Shown here: positions 14,243 through 26,522 of the stretch, one piece after another
How positions within the stretch are numbered: the first letter of the stretch is position 1
Layout: every line of letters begins with the position of its first letter
Source: Chlamydoabsidia padenii
Taxonomy: Eukaryota > Mucoromycota > Mucoromycetes > Mucorales > Cunninghamellaceae
Reading direction: 5' to 3'
Length of the DNA: 64,000 bases
Assembly (NCBI GenBank): GCA_025330725.1
Contig: JAIWND010000001.1
Span: 1,556,501 to 1,620,500 of the forward strand
The notes under the pieces: generated by a model
What the model was told of the DNA's origin: nothing
What the model saw: the letters and a program-made list of their open reading frames with translations, nothing else
The model's database searches: none
Position numbers and translations under genes: made by a program

Positions 14243-17200
14243 ATGCAGACTACTTTACCACTTCATGCTGCTCCTGGTGAAGCTACTGCTCATGGACCAC
14301 AAGGCACCACCCGATTCCGCAACCTGACTTTGGATGATATCGAAGCCGATCCTATTTCTCAACTTGCAAATAAACACTATGCTGGAAACATTACGCCAAA
14401 ATGGACTTCTACCTTGATTGAAGACATTGTTGAACAACACTTGACACCATCCAACTACGATCCTAAAAAGGTCATGCTCCTTGAATTTACTCAATACTTG
14501 GAAAAGGTATGTATCGCATTTGTATATACACATTACCACAGTAAACTGACTTTGCCTGTTTTCTAGTACCTCTGGCCATTCTTTGATCCTGAAACGGCAA
14601 CTCTTAATCACGTCTTGTCTATCTGTTTGATTGTCAATGAGAAAGCCAGGCAACGCGTTTCCCCATGGGGTAAGTAAAAAAAGAAAAGGAAAAATAACAG
14701 TAGGGTCTATTATTAATCACTCTCCTTTATTATAGATGTCCTATCCGACTACCCTGTCTTATTTAATGCTCTTTTTAACCGTGTTATTCGTCTGGCAGTA
14801 TCACCTGAATCCACCACATTATCTGCTCAAGCTCAACGCATCATACTCATGTTTATTGTCCTGTGTTTCCAAAGCCTGGAAAACCCTATGATTCGAACCG
14901 AATGTCTCAAGTAAGTGGGCTATAAATTAAAAGCATGACTCATCTAATATTCTTTGTTATCACATTGTAGATTGGTATCCATCGGTATTTGGCACAATCT
15001 TGCTCACGAATCTCGACGAGAAGACATTTTGAATGAATATCCTTCTTTACGTAAACTATGGAATACAAGCAACAAGAAATACAAGGCCGCAGGTAAACCT
15101 TTAAAAACAAGGACAACAAAGGAATGGGTTGATAATTAACTTGTTTTTTTTGTAGATGATGCCGAGAAAGCTAAACTGGAATTCAATCGGAATTGGCTCA
15201 GTATTCTCTTGACCGATTTTATTGACAAGATATATCAAATCCCTGCTGAAAACAAAGGCAAGTGATAAAAACATATACTTATCACACCATCATTGCTAAC
15301 TTGTTGCCTTGCTATCACTTTTAACACAATGTATAGTCGATGACGAACTCATAATGTATTGCGAACGGTTTTTGGAACTATTGATCGATTTGGAAGCTCA
15401 ATTGCCTACTCGACGATTCTTCAACACTCTTTTGGATGATCATCAAATCGTGGTCCTTTGTAACTTGGCACCATTGATTCAACGGAAGGAAAAGGATGTG
15501 GATTTGATCAAGCAACTTTTGGAAAACCTTGCATTCTACACCAAATTCGAAATCAATGATCAAACTGGACTGGCTCTTACTGGTTTGGAAATGACGGAAC
15601 AACATTGCAACCGTCTCATACACCTTCAACACACTGTCTTCAGCGACTACAAGGACATCTTCCCCGATCTTCCTTTGGCAAACTTGGGCTCTATTGAACA
15701 ACGCTCTGATTTATTATGGCACTTTGAAAAGGCCACGGTGGAAGATCTTGCTCGGGTTTGTGATAGCTTGGATATTCGTGGTGTCCCTATATTGGAATCT
15801 TTGGTGACTGATGGGTTGGTGGACAAGAAGGCTCTTTTGTTGGAAAGTTTGGTGGACAAGTATCAGAAACGAATCAGCCAAATCGAAAAGATCAATTCCT
15901 CTCCATTGTATCCCGACGAGGTAAAGAAAAGAAAGATATTAAAATAGGAACACTTCTAATCATCATAATGACTTTATTGATTTATAGGCTACTCTATTCA
16001 ATGACACACTTGTACAAACACAATTCTATACTGGTGAAAGACCATTGGCACTTCCCAAGCTCAACTTGCAATTTTTAACCATACATGACTATCTACTCCG
16101 CAACTTTAATCTCTTCCGCCTGGAAAGCTCGTACGAAATTCGACAAGATATTGAAGATGTGGTGAAACGACTTGGACCTCGATTGACTTACCCGGAACGC
16201 ACTATTGAATGGTCAGGCTGGGCAAGGATGGCTCTCCACATTGACTCCTTCAGGTAAGAAATATAAATCAACAAAATCAATAAAGATACTAATATGATTT
16301 CAATGCCACTCCCACCTTGTAATAGTATTGTTGATGTCAGAAGACCCGAACTTGGCCAAGAACAACCTTCTCGAGTAACAGCTGATGTAAGCACTAATGT
16401 TGATGTTTTGATTCAAAAGCTAACTGTATTCCCTTGATCTATAGGTAAGCTATAATGTCAGCAAATACTCCAAGGTGATTCGAGCCGAATGGGACAGTCT
16501 TCGAAAACACGACATTGTCTTTTTACTGACGATCCAACCTCATGATAATACATCAACTCCATACAAAGAGGGTGACGACTTTAGAAAACACTTTGGTATC
16601 AAGTACATTCGTGGAGGTGAAGTCGTAGATGTTATTGACAAAGATGGTAAGGAAATCTATAATAACTCGAGCGCATGGAAATAGGATCTAATCTTCTTTA
16701 TGTTCAAATCGACTAGGACAATCGATCAATAAAGTGACATCTGAAGAAAAATCCTTCCAACCTGCGAATGCCACTAGAACATTACGGATTGCTTTGGATC
16801 CTAATCAATTCAAGGTAAAACAGAGGAAAAGAAAAAATGGGTTGGTCTAACTGTATCTAACACATTTGGTTTCTAGACTGATATGCAAAAACACAATCAT
16901 GGTCATGAAGATATTTACGACACATTCAACATTCTCGTCCGAAGAAAACCTCAAGAAAACAACTTCAAGGCGGTACTGGAAACGATTCGTGATTTGATGC
17001 AAAGTGACCTGGTTGTTCCTGATTGGCTTCAAAGGGTGTTTTTGGGTTATGGTGATCCCGCCAGCGCACATTACTCTAATCTTCCCTCGCGTATTCGTAA
17101 ACTCAACTTCCGCGATACATTCTTGGACTGGGATCATTTGAAACATAGTCTGCCTGAAAAGGTAAAATGAACAAAAGAAGAAAAAACAAAGGATACTCAA

Positions 17201-19543
17201 CTAACATCACATTATATTCTTGTTTCTAGACTATTCAACCTATACCTGATGAATCTGCCATGGTACCTCCATTCATTCTAAACCACGTACAAGATGAAAC
17301 CGAAGCTGACTCCAAACCCAAAAAGAAGTCCAAGAAGTCTATGGATGTGGATATTAAGGAAACAATAGAGGTATCTTCCTACAAACTGCCAAACATGGGA
17401 CCCTACCCTCAAGACATTCCAAAGAAAAACAGTGTGCCCTTTACTCCTGTGCAAGGTAGGAACTAATCAAGGCGGGATTTCAAATATAATCGGAATTAAA
17501 AAGAGACAACTCTTTTTTTTTTGTAGTTGAATCTATTCATTCTGGCATGAATCATGGCTTAACGATGGTGGTCGGTCCTCCTGGTACCGGAAAGACTGAT
17601 GTGGCCGTACAAACAATTGCTAACCTCTATCACAATCATCCAAACCAACACACACTTATCGTCACACACAGCAATCAAGCACTGAATCAAATCTTTGAAA
17701 AACTCGTAGACTTGGGTAAGGATACACAATTTTACGTGGGGATCATGGATTATCTATTATATGATAAATACATATACTTACCAAAAAAACAAACTCTGTT
17801 TTAGATATCGATTCACGCCATTTGGTTCGCTTGGGTCATGGTGAAGAGGAACTTAACACAAACTTGAGCTTCAGCAAATTTGGTCGGGTCACCTCCTTTT
17901 TGGAACGACGTATCGAACTATTGCAACAAGTGGATAAATTATCTCAATCTTTGAAGATTCCCGGCGAACATGGATCAACATGTGAAACAGCTGGATACTT
18001 TTACAACTATCACATCTCAACAAAATGGACACCTTATAACGAAATGATCACAACCAAGAAAGATGTCACCCTCACCGACATCCAAGAAGGATTCCCCTTC
18101 TCCGACTTTTTTGCCGATGCACCAGAACCTCTATTTAACGATAAAATGACGGTGGAACAAGCAATCGATGTGGCTCAAGGCTGTTTCCGACATTTGCAAA
18201 AGATATTTGAAGAATTGGAGGAAGTCCGTCCCTTTGAATTATTACGCTACAGCAATGACCGCGCCAACTACTTGATCACCAAAGAAGCCAAAATCATTGC
18301 CATGACCTGTACTTACGCTGCCCTGAAGGTAATATGATTAGAAAAAAGAAGGGGAAAAAAAAGACAGATACTAACACACCATTTTTATATATTATTGATA
18401 TAAATAGCGAAGGGAATTGGTTGGATTGAAATTCAAATACGACAACGTGGTGATGGAAGAAGCGGCACAAATTTTGGAAGTTGAAACATTCATCCCTCTA
18501 CTGTTACAGGAACCTGAAGATGGTGAAAATCGATTGAAACGCGTTATCCTCATTGGCGATCACAACCAACTACCCCCAGTCGTCAAGAACTTGGCCTTCC
18601 AACAATATGGTAATATGGAACAAAGTCTATTCACCCGATTCATTCGATTGGGCGTACCCGCTTTACAATTGGACGCACAGGTAAGTCTTTAAAAAAGGCG
18701 GCTCAGAAAAAGAAAAGGAGACTAACGTGTCTATGATAGGGTCGAGCACGATCTTCTCTTGCGAAATTATATAGCTGGCGATACAAAACATTGGGTGATC
18801 TTCCAAATGTACAAACCAATCAAGAATACTTGCAAGCAAATGCTGGTCTAACTTATGACTATCAATTTGTCAATGTGGGTCCTTACCATGGTCAAGGTGA
18901 ATCTGAACCTGTACCTTACTTTTATCAAAATCTGGGTGAAGCGGAATATGTAGTGGCACTCTATCAATACATGCGTCTCGTGGGGTAAGATAAGGATGAT
19001 GGTCCATTCCATATCAAGTCCACATTACTCATCAACTTGTTGTTTATAGATACCCTGCTGAAAAAATCTCTATCTTGACGACATATAATGGTCAACTCTC
19101 CTTGATTAACGATGTACTTCAACGACGATGTGCCTGGAATCCTTACTTTGGTCGACCTGCCACAGTAGCTACCGTAGATCAATACCAAGGACAACAAAAT
19201 GATTGTAAGTTATTTGATTCCCCGACTCTCTCTCTCTCTCTCGAGTACTAACTTTTTTTATTATTATCTTGCAACTAGACATTTTATTGTCTCTAGTACG
19301 TACAAAAACGGTAGGTCACCTTCGTGATGTGCGACGTTTGATTGTAGCCATGTCTCGGGCTCGTCTTGGCCTCTATGTCTTTGGTCGCCGTCATTTATTC
19401 GAAAACTGTTATGAACTCAAGCCGGTCTTTGATCAATTGTTGGCCCGACCTGACAAGTTATGTTTACAACACAGTGAATCTTATCCCACTAATCGATTGG
19501 TAAGTTTAAGATAATATCTCAAACATGTCTATACTCATACTCA

Positions 19544-19592
<49 letters not shown>

Positions 19593-19789
19593 CGTAGCTG
19601 GGTGAACACAAGGACGAAACTGAAATGGATCATGTGGAAGAAATGGGTAATCTGGTTTACAAACTCAGTCAGGAACAACTAAATGAAGAAGTACAAAAGG
19701 AATTGATCCGACAACAAGAAGCACAAAGCGACGACGAAATGGAACAAGACACGATGGAGGCCGAACTAGATGGTGATACTGGAAATTAA
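14243..19789 (+). CDS. AQR: Aquarius/Cwf11, intron-binding spliceosomal SF1 helicase
   Basis: A long gene with well over a dozen short introns, from ATG 14243 ([20 protein letters not shown]) to TAA 19787-19789. The N-terminal helical part matches the Aquarius family ([20 protein letters not shown]). The helicase core carries the Walker A motif [14 protein letters not shown] near 17570, a motif II region reading [13 protein letters not shown] near 18447 (DEAA-type with M-E-E), motif [14 protein letters not shown] near 18553, and a C-terminal core with [11 protein letters not shown] and [20 protein letters not shown] near 19170-19395. Aquarius binds introns upstream of the branch site in the active spliceosome and couples splicing to other RNP steps. 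The last exon is acidic and low complexity. One intron (about 17456-17526) contains a copy of the GC/ATTT element; another (19506-19597) contains a long T run. Confidence 0.93.
17471..17485. promoter_or_regulatory. recurring GC/ATTT element inside an Aquarius intron
   Basis: GGCGGGATTTCAAAT, in the intron just before the Walker A exon. It shows the element is not limited to promoters. Confidence 0.4.
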
Positions 19790-20289
19790 AAATTATTTAG
19801 TCTGTCTTTGTTATTTATTATTTTATGTTAGTCCTGCAGTTACATTCCATGTTTGTTATACACTTTTACTCTTATTGTACTGTAAATAAAAACCAATCGT
19901 AAACAAATAATCCATGATGTATACAGATATATAAAGAGGATCTTGTGTAGATCCATTTGGCCAAATGTTTATAAAGTCATGATTTTATTATAAAAAGAAG
20001 TCAATAAAAAAAGGGGGAAGGTAAAAGGGAGAATTACAAAACAATAAACTAGTACGTAGGGTAGGGGTAACAAAAACCAAAAGAGCAGAGGTGGTATGTA
20101 CTATGTTTTTTAGGGAAACTTTTTTTTTGTTTTTTTTTTTTGTTTTTTTTTTTTTGTTTGAATCAGGAGAAGGGATAGAAGGGAAGATAAGTCGCCATTT
20201 GCATAGTGATAGTGATAGTATTAAAAAAAAAAAAAAAAAAAAAAAGGTTGTGCAGAGGGTATCATGTCAAATCGTTGTGTCGAAGCATC
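19790..20289. other. convergent 3' spacer between Aquarius and WHI2
   Basis: About 500 bases with AATAAAAACC near 19885 as a likely poly(A) signal for Aquarius, and runs of T (20119-20158) and A (20222-20246). The short ORFs here are made of homopolymer translation and are rejected. Confidence 0.6.
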
Positions 20290-21389
20290 CTAGACCAAAG
20301 CCAATTCTAGGCACCTATGATTAAAAAAGAAATGTATCAGTACATAGAATAGTGGATCATCCATCTTTTTGTTTTTTTTTACTTACCAAGTCCTTCTTGC
20401 CCATAGCCTTACAGATTGACCTTGAATGTCCACGGTATTCCCATCCCACCAGCATTTTCTCTATTGACACATAATACAAAAACATAGTTAGCCAAATCCA
20501 GATAGATCAACAGTTTCTTTTATCCATTTATCCTTACCGCGGGTTTTCTCCAAAACAACAATAGTTTTTGAGCAGTTGGCATATGATTATCAGGACCAGT
20601 TGTTTTCAACAAGACCAAGCCCATGCTAATGATACATGTCCGCATAGGTTCCAGTGCCCGATGACCCCACCTATCGTTTCGAGAAAATCCCGCATCACAA
20701 AGCATATCGATCAAATGTTGTTCCGCCATGTTGTTTTCCCGAGCAATACTCTTTTGAAGAGCAGCAAAGATTTCATCCTGATGTCTCAAGTATTGACCAC
20801 ACTGTAATTTTAGAGTCGCCATATCCGCCACCGACAGTTTCTTTTGAGAAGGCACGCAAAAGTATTCCAATTCTTCACGCAATACAATGATCGGTTGTTT
20901 ATCCATCAAGGGATAATAAGCAGGAGAAGGTTCGTCTACTTGTACTTTTTGCATTTCATTCGAGAGTGTTTGGGCTTGTCGATAGAATTGGAGGACGTAT
21001 TCTAAACAGACGGGATCAAAATCGACATAGGTCACTTGAAAGTCGTCGTCGTCGTCTTCGTCTTCGTCGTCAGCGTTCTTTGTAACTGTTGTTTTGTCAT
21101 TGCCAACAGAATCCCTAGAATGTTGATCATCGTCTTCATCTTCATAGTCGTCTTGTCGTCCACCAAGGATAAGACCATTAGGAAACATGGCAATCAAAAG
21201 ACTTTCTGGTAAACTGACCAAAGTGTCTCGATCCAATTCCACTCGTGTTCCACGCAAGTCCAGTTTAAGAATTTGTGGAATAGCATCTTGTTCAAACCCG
21301 TCATCATCATCGTTTTGTTGGTAAATCAAGTCATCTTCATAGTCGGCATTAGGATCGGGGACTTGAGCAATGGGTGATTCGGAGGCCAT
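20290..21389 (-). CDS. WHI2: Whi2-like BTB-fold growth/stress regulator
   Basis: Three exons (20538-21389, 20387-20460, 20290-20314) give 316 residues. The first part reads KLDLRGTRVELDRDTLVSLP then ESLLIAMFPNGLILGG, a BTB/KCTD-like fold, followed by an acidic insert and TYVDFDPVCLEYVLQFYRQA. The C-terminus KCWWDGNTVDIQGQSVRLWA is characteristic of fungal Whi2. In yeast, Whi2 works with Psr1/Psr2 phosphatases in the general stress response and dampens TORC1; the same role here is inferred. If the last intron is not removed, a TAA directly after TW ends the protein slightly earlier. TIP41, another TOR-pathway gene, lies upstream on the same strand. Confidence 0.85.
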
Positions 21390-21779
21390 GATGAATATTA
21401 AAAAATAATAAAAAAAAAAAGGGGGGGGGAGAAAGGGAAAGGAAAGGAGATGTTTAAATATTACTAATCAATAAAGATGAGTATAACAAAAAGTCAATCA
21501 AATAATAGTAATGGGTAATAATAACTAAACGGTGTTATAGATAAAGATAATTAAAGAAGGGAGTGAAGAAAGTGGTAAAGGAAAAAAAAAACAAAAAAAA
21601 ACAAATTTAGATTGATGTGTGGTGAGATTCTCCTTTTGTTTCGTTCCCGCAGTGTAATTTTAAAACCCGAAATCCACAGCCAGTTAGTTTATGGTGACAC
21701 ATTGTTGTTTCTTTATTAGTACAGTAAGGTCAAATATAAGAAACAATGAGAATCAAATTGATAAAAACTAGTTCTACTA
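21390..21779. promoter_or_regulatory. WHI2 upstream region with the GC/ATTT element
   Basis: Spacer between the WHI2 start and the TIP41 stop. It has an A/G-rich leader and, about 267 bp upstream of the WHI2 start, AATTTTAAAACCCGAAAT at 21656-21673, a TTTAAA-core variant of the recurring element. Confidence 0.45.
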
Positions 21780-21887
21780 TTAAGCTAATCTAATACGATC
21801 TCGTTCCAATACAGTAGTACGTTCGGTTGATAAAATAGAAGCAATCCAATTAGCATCATTCAGTAATCCAATATCACCAGCGCCCAA

Positions 21888-21926
<39 letters not shown>

Positions 21927-22819
21927 GTCAATTCCAATCACGATCAGTTTATGTATTTATTACCTGTCGAATATTTTTATAATGATCTTCTTTTGAGATA
22001 TATTCTCTAACAAGATAAGGAGATCCAAATTCATGATAAAGTCGTGTATCATTGATCCTAAACAGGACATCATCCACCCTTAAAAAGAATCGTTGTAATA
22101 TTAAAAAGCAAGAAGGCATCACCCGCTATTATAATAGATTATTTTAGTAACAAAATAATAAATCATCGACTTAACTTTACCATTCGTACAGATAGTACTG
22201 CCGTTCCATTATCAGCTAATTCATCTTCATATAATATGTTTTCATCATAAAATAATATGGGTTCCTTTTGTTGTAATCGTTCCACATCAATCACTGGTTC
22301 GTCCACCTTTTCCCAATCCTGATCCCTATTACTGGTACCTTTATAAGTAGTTGTATATGTCCAATCATAAGGCTTGACCACATCCTTGACATTTTGATGA
22401 TTGCTACAAGTAAAGAAAACTATCAGTCATAGTTCTCTCTTTCTCTTTCTCTTTAGTCATGTTACCTTTTACTAAACCATTCTTTTGCATAAGATACCTT
22501 GATATATTCGTTACTACCAGCACTTGAATCCACCAACGCCAAGGCTTCCATTGTGTTCCACGTATATTTTATCGAGCCCTTGCTTAGTTCCACATTGTTA
22601 TTCCCAAATATCATTTCTGGTGCTGGAATGCCAATATCCTTTTGGAATCTATTTATCAATATTTAGTTCCACCTCAACTATCAATCTTGTTACTTACTTG
22701 TCTACTTCAACAGAGTTACATATTGGAGCTTTTTTGCTTTTAATAGTCCATCCTTCACAAGTGATTCCCTGAATCAAACCAGACCGCGGTGTTCCTTCTT
22801 TGAGTAATTGGAATGACAT
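21780..22819 (-). CDS. TIP41: TIP41-like protein (TIPRL), PP2A/TOR-pathway regulator
   Basis: Minus-strand gene with about five exons from ATG 22817-22819 (MSFQLLKEGTPRSGLIQG) to TAA at 21780-21782. Family signatures are clear: TCEGWTIKSKKAPICN, then PAPEMIFGNNNVELS, DWTYTTTYKGTS, KEPILFYDENILYEDELADN, and finally RVDDVLFRINDTRLYHEFGS followed by PYLVREYISKEDHYKN. TIP41 binds Tap42 or the PP2A-type catalytic subunits and tunes TORC1-controlled phosphatase activity in the cytosol. The intron at about 21890-21960 holds a (TA)n microsatellite. Its start is only 144 bp from the divergent ATE1 start, so the two share a promoter. Confidence 0.93.
21894..21921. repeat. (TA)n microsatellite in a TIP41 intron
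   Basis: About 14 TA units in the last intron of TIP41. Similar TA runs occur at 37330-37355, 37983-38009, 45998-46040 and 51606-51629, all non-coding. Confidence 0.85.
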
Positions 22820-22880
22820 TAAAAGGTACGAAAGAAAGAAGAAGAAAATTTTAATCGCCCTGTCTCTGAAAAAGAAGAAT

Positions 22881-22909
22881 GAAATTCCGGATTGAGCGGA
22901 ATTTCAAAT
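22881..22909. promoter_or_regulatory. inverted-repeat form of the GC/ATTT element in the TIP41/ATE1 promoter
   Basis: GAAATTCCG and CGGAATTTC form a perfect 9-bp inverted repeat with a 7-bp spacer, and the right arm continues as GCGGAATTTCAAAT. It sits between the divergent starts, about 62 bp from TIP41 and 55 bp from ATE1. The symmetry suggests a dimeric binding site. Confidence 0.55.
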
Positions 22910-22963
22910 GGACGAGTTTTTAAGAAAAGGTGCTGAGAGGATCTCATTCTTTCTTTCTCTTTT

Positions 22964-23216
22964 ATGGCATTCAAACAACAACTCTCCATTGTATCTATTG
23001 TTGGCAAAAGCAATAATCACTGTGGATATTGTGATCAAGATGATACCTCATATACTTATGGTCTATGGGCACACGCACTCTCTTGCATGGTAACGTATAA
23101 AACAACAACAAAAAACGAAACCACTAACCATTTGTCTTTTAGGACTATCAAGCCCTTCTTGCAAAAGGCTGGAGAAGGTAACATGGGACAGAGTAAGAAA
23201 ATGGAAACTAAACTTG

Positions 23217-23247
<31 letters not shown>

Positions 23248-24573
23248 TTTTTTTCGTAGATCTGGAAAATACTTGTACAAACCTGACTTGCTTAAAAGCT
23301 GTTGCCCACAATATACCATTAGGTAAGTATATGCTAGAACACGACAGTGGTATATCTTTAACGACTATTCTTTTACTATAGGTTAGACGCCACTCAATTC
23401 AAACCAACCAAGTCTCAACGCAAGATTCTCAATAAAGTCAATCGATACATTCAAGGTGATTGGCAGCCAACGTCAGGTGACAGCGCGATGGTTGAAGAAT
23501 CTTCTTCTGTTTCAAAGTAAGGTATCAAGCATATAACTACTACAAACTAAAAAATGACTAATCGCACCTTTATTGGATATGATATAGGAAACCATTAAAG
23601 AAGAAAGAAACTAACAAGGAACAAACTTTGATTGAAACGATACATGTTGCAGAACAAGATACTGACGGAAAAGAGCACTCATTCAAGGTAAATAATGACA
23701 CAAAAAGAAATAGTAGGGCATCATTTAACTCTCTCTCTCTCTCTCTCTTTTTCATAGATTGTTTTAGAACCTTCTTCATATACAGAGGAAAAATTCAATC
23801 TTTACCGTAAATACCAACAAGAAATCCATCATGATGAACCTTCCGAAGTAACAGAAAAAGGATTCCGGCGATTCCTAGTCGATTCTCCTTTGGATCAAGA
23901 AACTGGTGATAAGGTCAAGTACGGAAGCTATCATCAAAAATACATCCTCGATGGCACTCTTATTGCTGTGGCGGTATTGGATATCTTACCTCATTGTGTC
24001 TCCTCTGTGTACTTTATGTATGATCCTGATTATGCCTTTCTTGGCCTGGGCAACTATAGTGCATTACGGGAAATCAGCTTGACTCAAGAATATCATGCTT
24101 CTGCTGATGATCTCAAATACTACTATATGGGTAATAAAAAAGGGGGTCAAACTGAAACGTAATAACTCATTCCTTCTTCTTTTAAATTAGGCTTCTATAT
24201 TCATTCATGTACAAAGATGAAATACAAGGCCAAGTATCATCCTTCCGAACTCCTCGATCCAGAATCCTACGATTGGTATTCCTTTGTCGACACTTGCCAA
24301 CCTCTACTCGATCAATACAAATATGCCGTGTTTTCAAACCCCGTCAAATCATCCACGCCAATATCGGACAACACACTTCCATCTGGATGGATGGACCCGA
24401 CATTGATACGGAAAAAGGATTTGGAACAAGTCTTGATATTGGCTGGTAATAGTCAAGTGGTACCTGTCACTCTGTTGGTCAAGTATGAAGAATCAAAGGA
24501 ATTCAGGGACGAAATCAAGGATTATGTAGCCTCGATTGGACTGGAACTGGCTCATAGGATGATCTTGGCTTGA
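22964..24573 (+). CDS. ATE1: arginyl-tRNA--protein transferase (N-degron pathway)
   Basis: Seven exons (22964-23089, 23143-23177, 23260-23322, 23382-23516, 23588-23687, 23758-24130, 24191-24573) give 404 residues. The enzyme adds Arg from Arg-tRNA to proteins with acidic or oxidised N-termini, marking them for ubiquitin-dependent degradation. The N-terminal domain has the conserved cysteines HCGYC (near residue 20) and SCCPQYTIR, then the basic KPTKSQRK segment. The C-terminal GNAT-like domain shows YGSYHQKYILDGTLIAVAVL, then DILPHCVSSVYFMYDPDYAF, SLTQEYH, and YYMGFYIHSCTKMKYKAKYH followed by PSELLDPES. The chosen ATG at 22964 opens the conserved N-terminus; an upstream ATG at 22908 is in another frame. 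Confidence 0.95.
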
Positions 24574-25204
24574 AACCTGCCCTTTGGGTGGTTAGTTAGT
24601 GTTTGATGGTTTGTGAAATAAAACGTAGAGATGTGACCAAACGGATGATTTGTTTTATTGTCTTGTCTTGTAGAATGTGGATGTCCTGGATCAAGGTAAC
24701 AGTATTACGAAAAAAAAAGGGGGGGGAGACTGAATAACAACATATGACTCCAATCATTACCTCTTTATATTGAATGTACTTGTATAGAATGGTATCAACT
24801 TTTTTTATAGTGGCAATACCGGCAATAAGATGATTCTCTTTGACGCCGGGATGGTTCACGGCACAATGATAAGAACAAGATGTGACATGGCATAGGATGA
24901 TGAATATTCTAACATCATTCGAGATTAGATAACTAGAGATACGACAGGGTGAAAAATAGTCTGACTCGGCAATCTCATATTATAGGACTACATGCAGTGG
25001 ACTTTATGGACTCATCCAATTACGTCAAGGCACCATTATCCCAACTTGGTCTTAGTCCTTCTAGTATTTGTTAAATAGCACACACACACATATATATATA
25101 TATAAAAATAAAGAACTCTCCCGCCATTTTTATATATATATAAAACCTACCTTTTTGTTTTTGTCTCCTTTTTTATTTTTTTTTATTTTTTAAAGAAGGT
25201 AGTG
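24574..25204. other. spacer with a weak minus-strand gene candidate
   Basis: Just after the ATE1 stop, on the minus strand, segments at about 24781-24860 (NHLIAGIATIKKVDTILYKY) and 24596-24681 (DIHILQDKTIKQIIRLVTSL) look coding. They can be joined across a GTAATG donor and a CAG acceptor. No start codon or family was found, and the last exon would overlap the ATE1 3' UTR. The stretch 24900-25200 is AT-rich with TA repeats and TATA-like sequence near 25130-25145. Confidence 0.3.
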
Positions 25205-25447
25205 ATGATTGATTCATTAAAATACATCCTACTACAAAGTTATGAATCAGGGCATACTGACCTATGGACGAATAACGATAAGGCCATGTTACTACCTCAT
25301 AAACGACGTTATCGACTCAACTCCTGGAAAGTGGCTCTTGCTCGATTCAATCAAGTGAATGATGAATGGAATGATAAAAGGGCTTTAAAACGACAAAGAA
25401 GAAGAGAAAAACGACCACAAGATGGGAAAACCAATCCTTTTGAATGA
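25205..25447 (+). CDS. small basic hypothetical protein
   Basis: Single-exon ORF of 80 residues from ATG 25205 to TGA 25445-25447. It begins MIDSLKYILLQSYESGHTDL and ends in a highly basic tail (KRRYRLNSWKVALARFNQVN through RALKRQRRREKRPQ), suggesting a nuclear or RNA-binding protein. A TATA-like run lies about 60 bp upstream, and AATAAAC near 25521 could be its poly(A) signal. I do not recognise the family. Codon use looks like its neighbours, but the ORF is short enough to be doubtful. Confidence 0.45.
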   Translation: MIDSLKYILLQSYESGHTDLWTNNDKAMLLPHKRRYRLNSWKVALARFNQVNDEWNDKRALKRQRRREKRPQDGKTNPFE

Positions 25448-25971
25448 TATCTATCATCCATCTCCCTTGTATACCCACCCCTTGTTTTATTACTATCCTT
25501 TACATGTTTACTTTTTATCCAATAAACAATATTATACCTGAAAATGTGGGGGACCAAGTCAAATGATGATGCATGATGAAGAACCTTTTTCCGTAGACGA
25601 GCGGGAGTTGAAATATATTCAATTTCCTTTTTCGTCTTACTTGTCATGCATGTATCAAGAGTCATTGCATTTCGGTTTTAATGGACTTTTTTCTCTCAGT
25701 CATATGAAACGTGTAATACACAGATGAGCGATGAGAATTTTCTTAAAGATGGGGTATTGTTATATTTAAAACCCCGTCATGAAGAGGTCCAGTGAAGCAT
25801 CCCACGCATGATCAACCATTATACATGGATCCATCCCCCTCCACCAAACCACTATACCAATAAAACACATAAAAGACAATAATAACATGAGGACAATAAC
25901 AAGAGTACTTTATTTAAATACCAAAACAAAAAGTTAACTATAAACTAATAATCTTGATTATTCCATTGGAT
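25448..25971. other. 3' spacer before RPL26
   Basis: No gene seen. It holds ATATTTAAAACCCCGTC at 25762-25778, a TTTAAA-core copy of the recurring element, and the AT-rich 3' UTR of RPL26. Confidence 0.5.
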
Positions 25972-26463
25972 TTACTATAGCAAAGGAAGGTTAGTATTCG
26001 TTTTGATCATCCATAGCGCCCTTTGATTACTTACTTCTTGCATAGATTCCTTCTTGCCCTTGCGGTCAAGTTTGGCTTGACGGGTGTGGTCCAACTTGAG
26101 CTTGTTGATGACAACATTGGAAGGATGAATACCGATAGGAGCAGAGGCACCATTAACCTTTTCACGAGTGACACGTTCGATGTGGATGACATACTTCTTA
26201 CGGTAGACTTGCACGACCTTACCTTCACGACCCTTGTAGGTACCACGGACAACGGTGACTTCGTCATCAGTACGGATGGGCATGGAGCGGACCTAGATGA
26301 TAAAGAGGTGTGAGTGATAACAAAGAGGGAGAGAGTGTTACTTACACTGTGCTTTTCACGGAGTTCCTTGGACAAAGGAGCGCTCATGATCTTTTGGCGA
26401 ATGTGAGAAGGAGCAGAGAAGTGGGCCTTTCTGCACTTTCTGCGGGAAGAGCTAACGTCTATG

Positions 26464-26522
<59 letters not shown>

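Noticed and set aside
20091..20324. ORF with FFLFFFFVFFFLF
   Set aside because: Made of homopolymer runs in the spacer beyond WHI2; no coding features.
26466..26522. Polyasparagine ORF (26310-26564, + strand)
   Set aside because: Produced by the (AAT)n repeat in the RPL26 intron and antisense ribosomal protein sequence.
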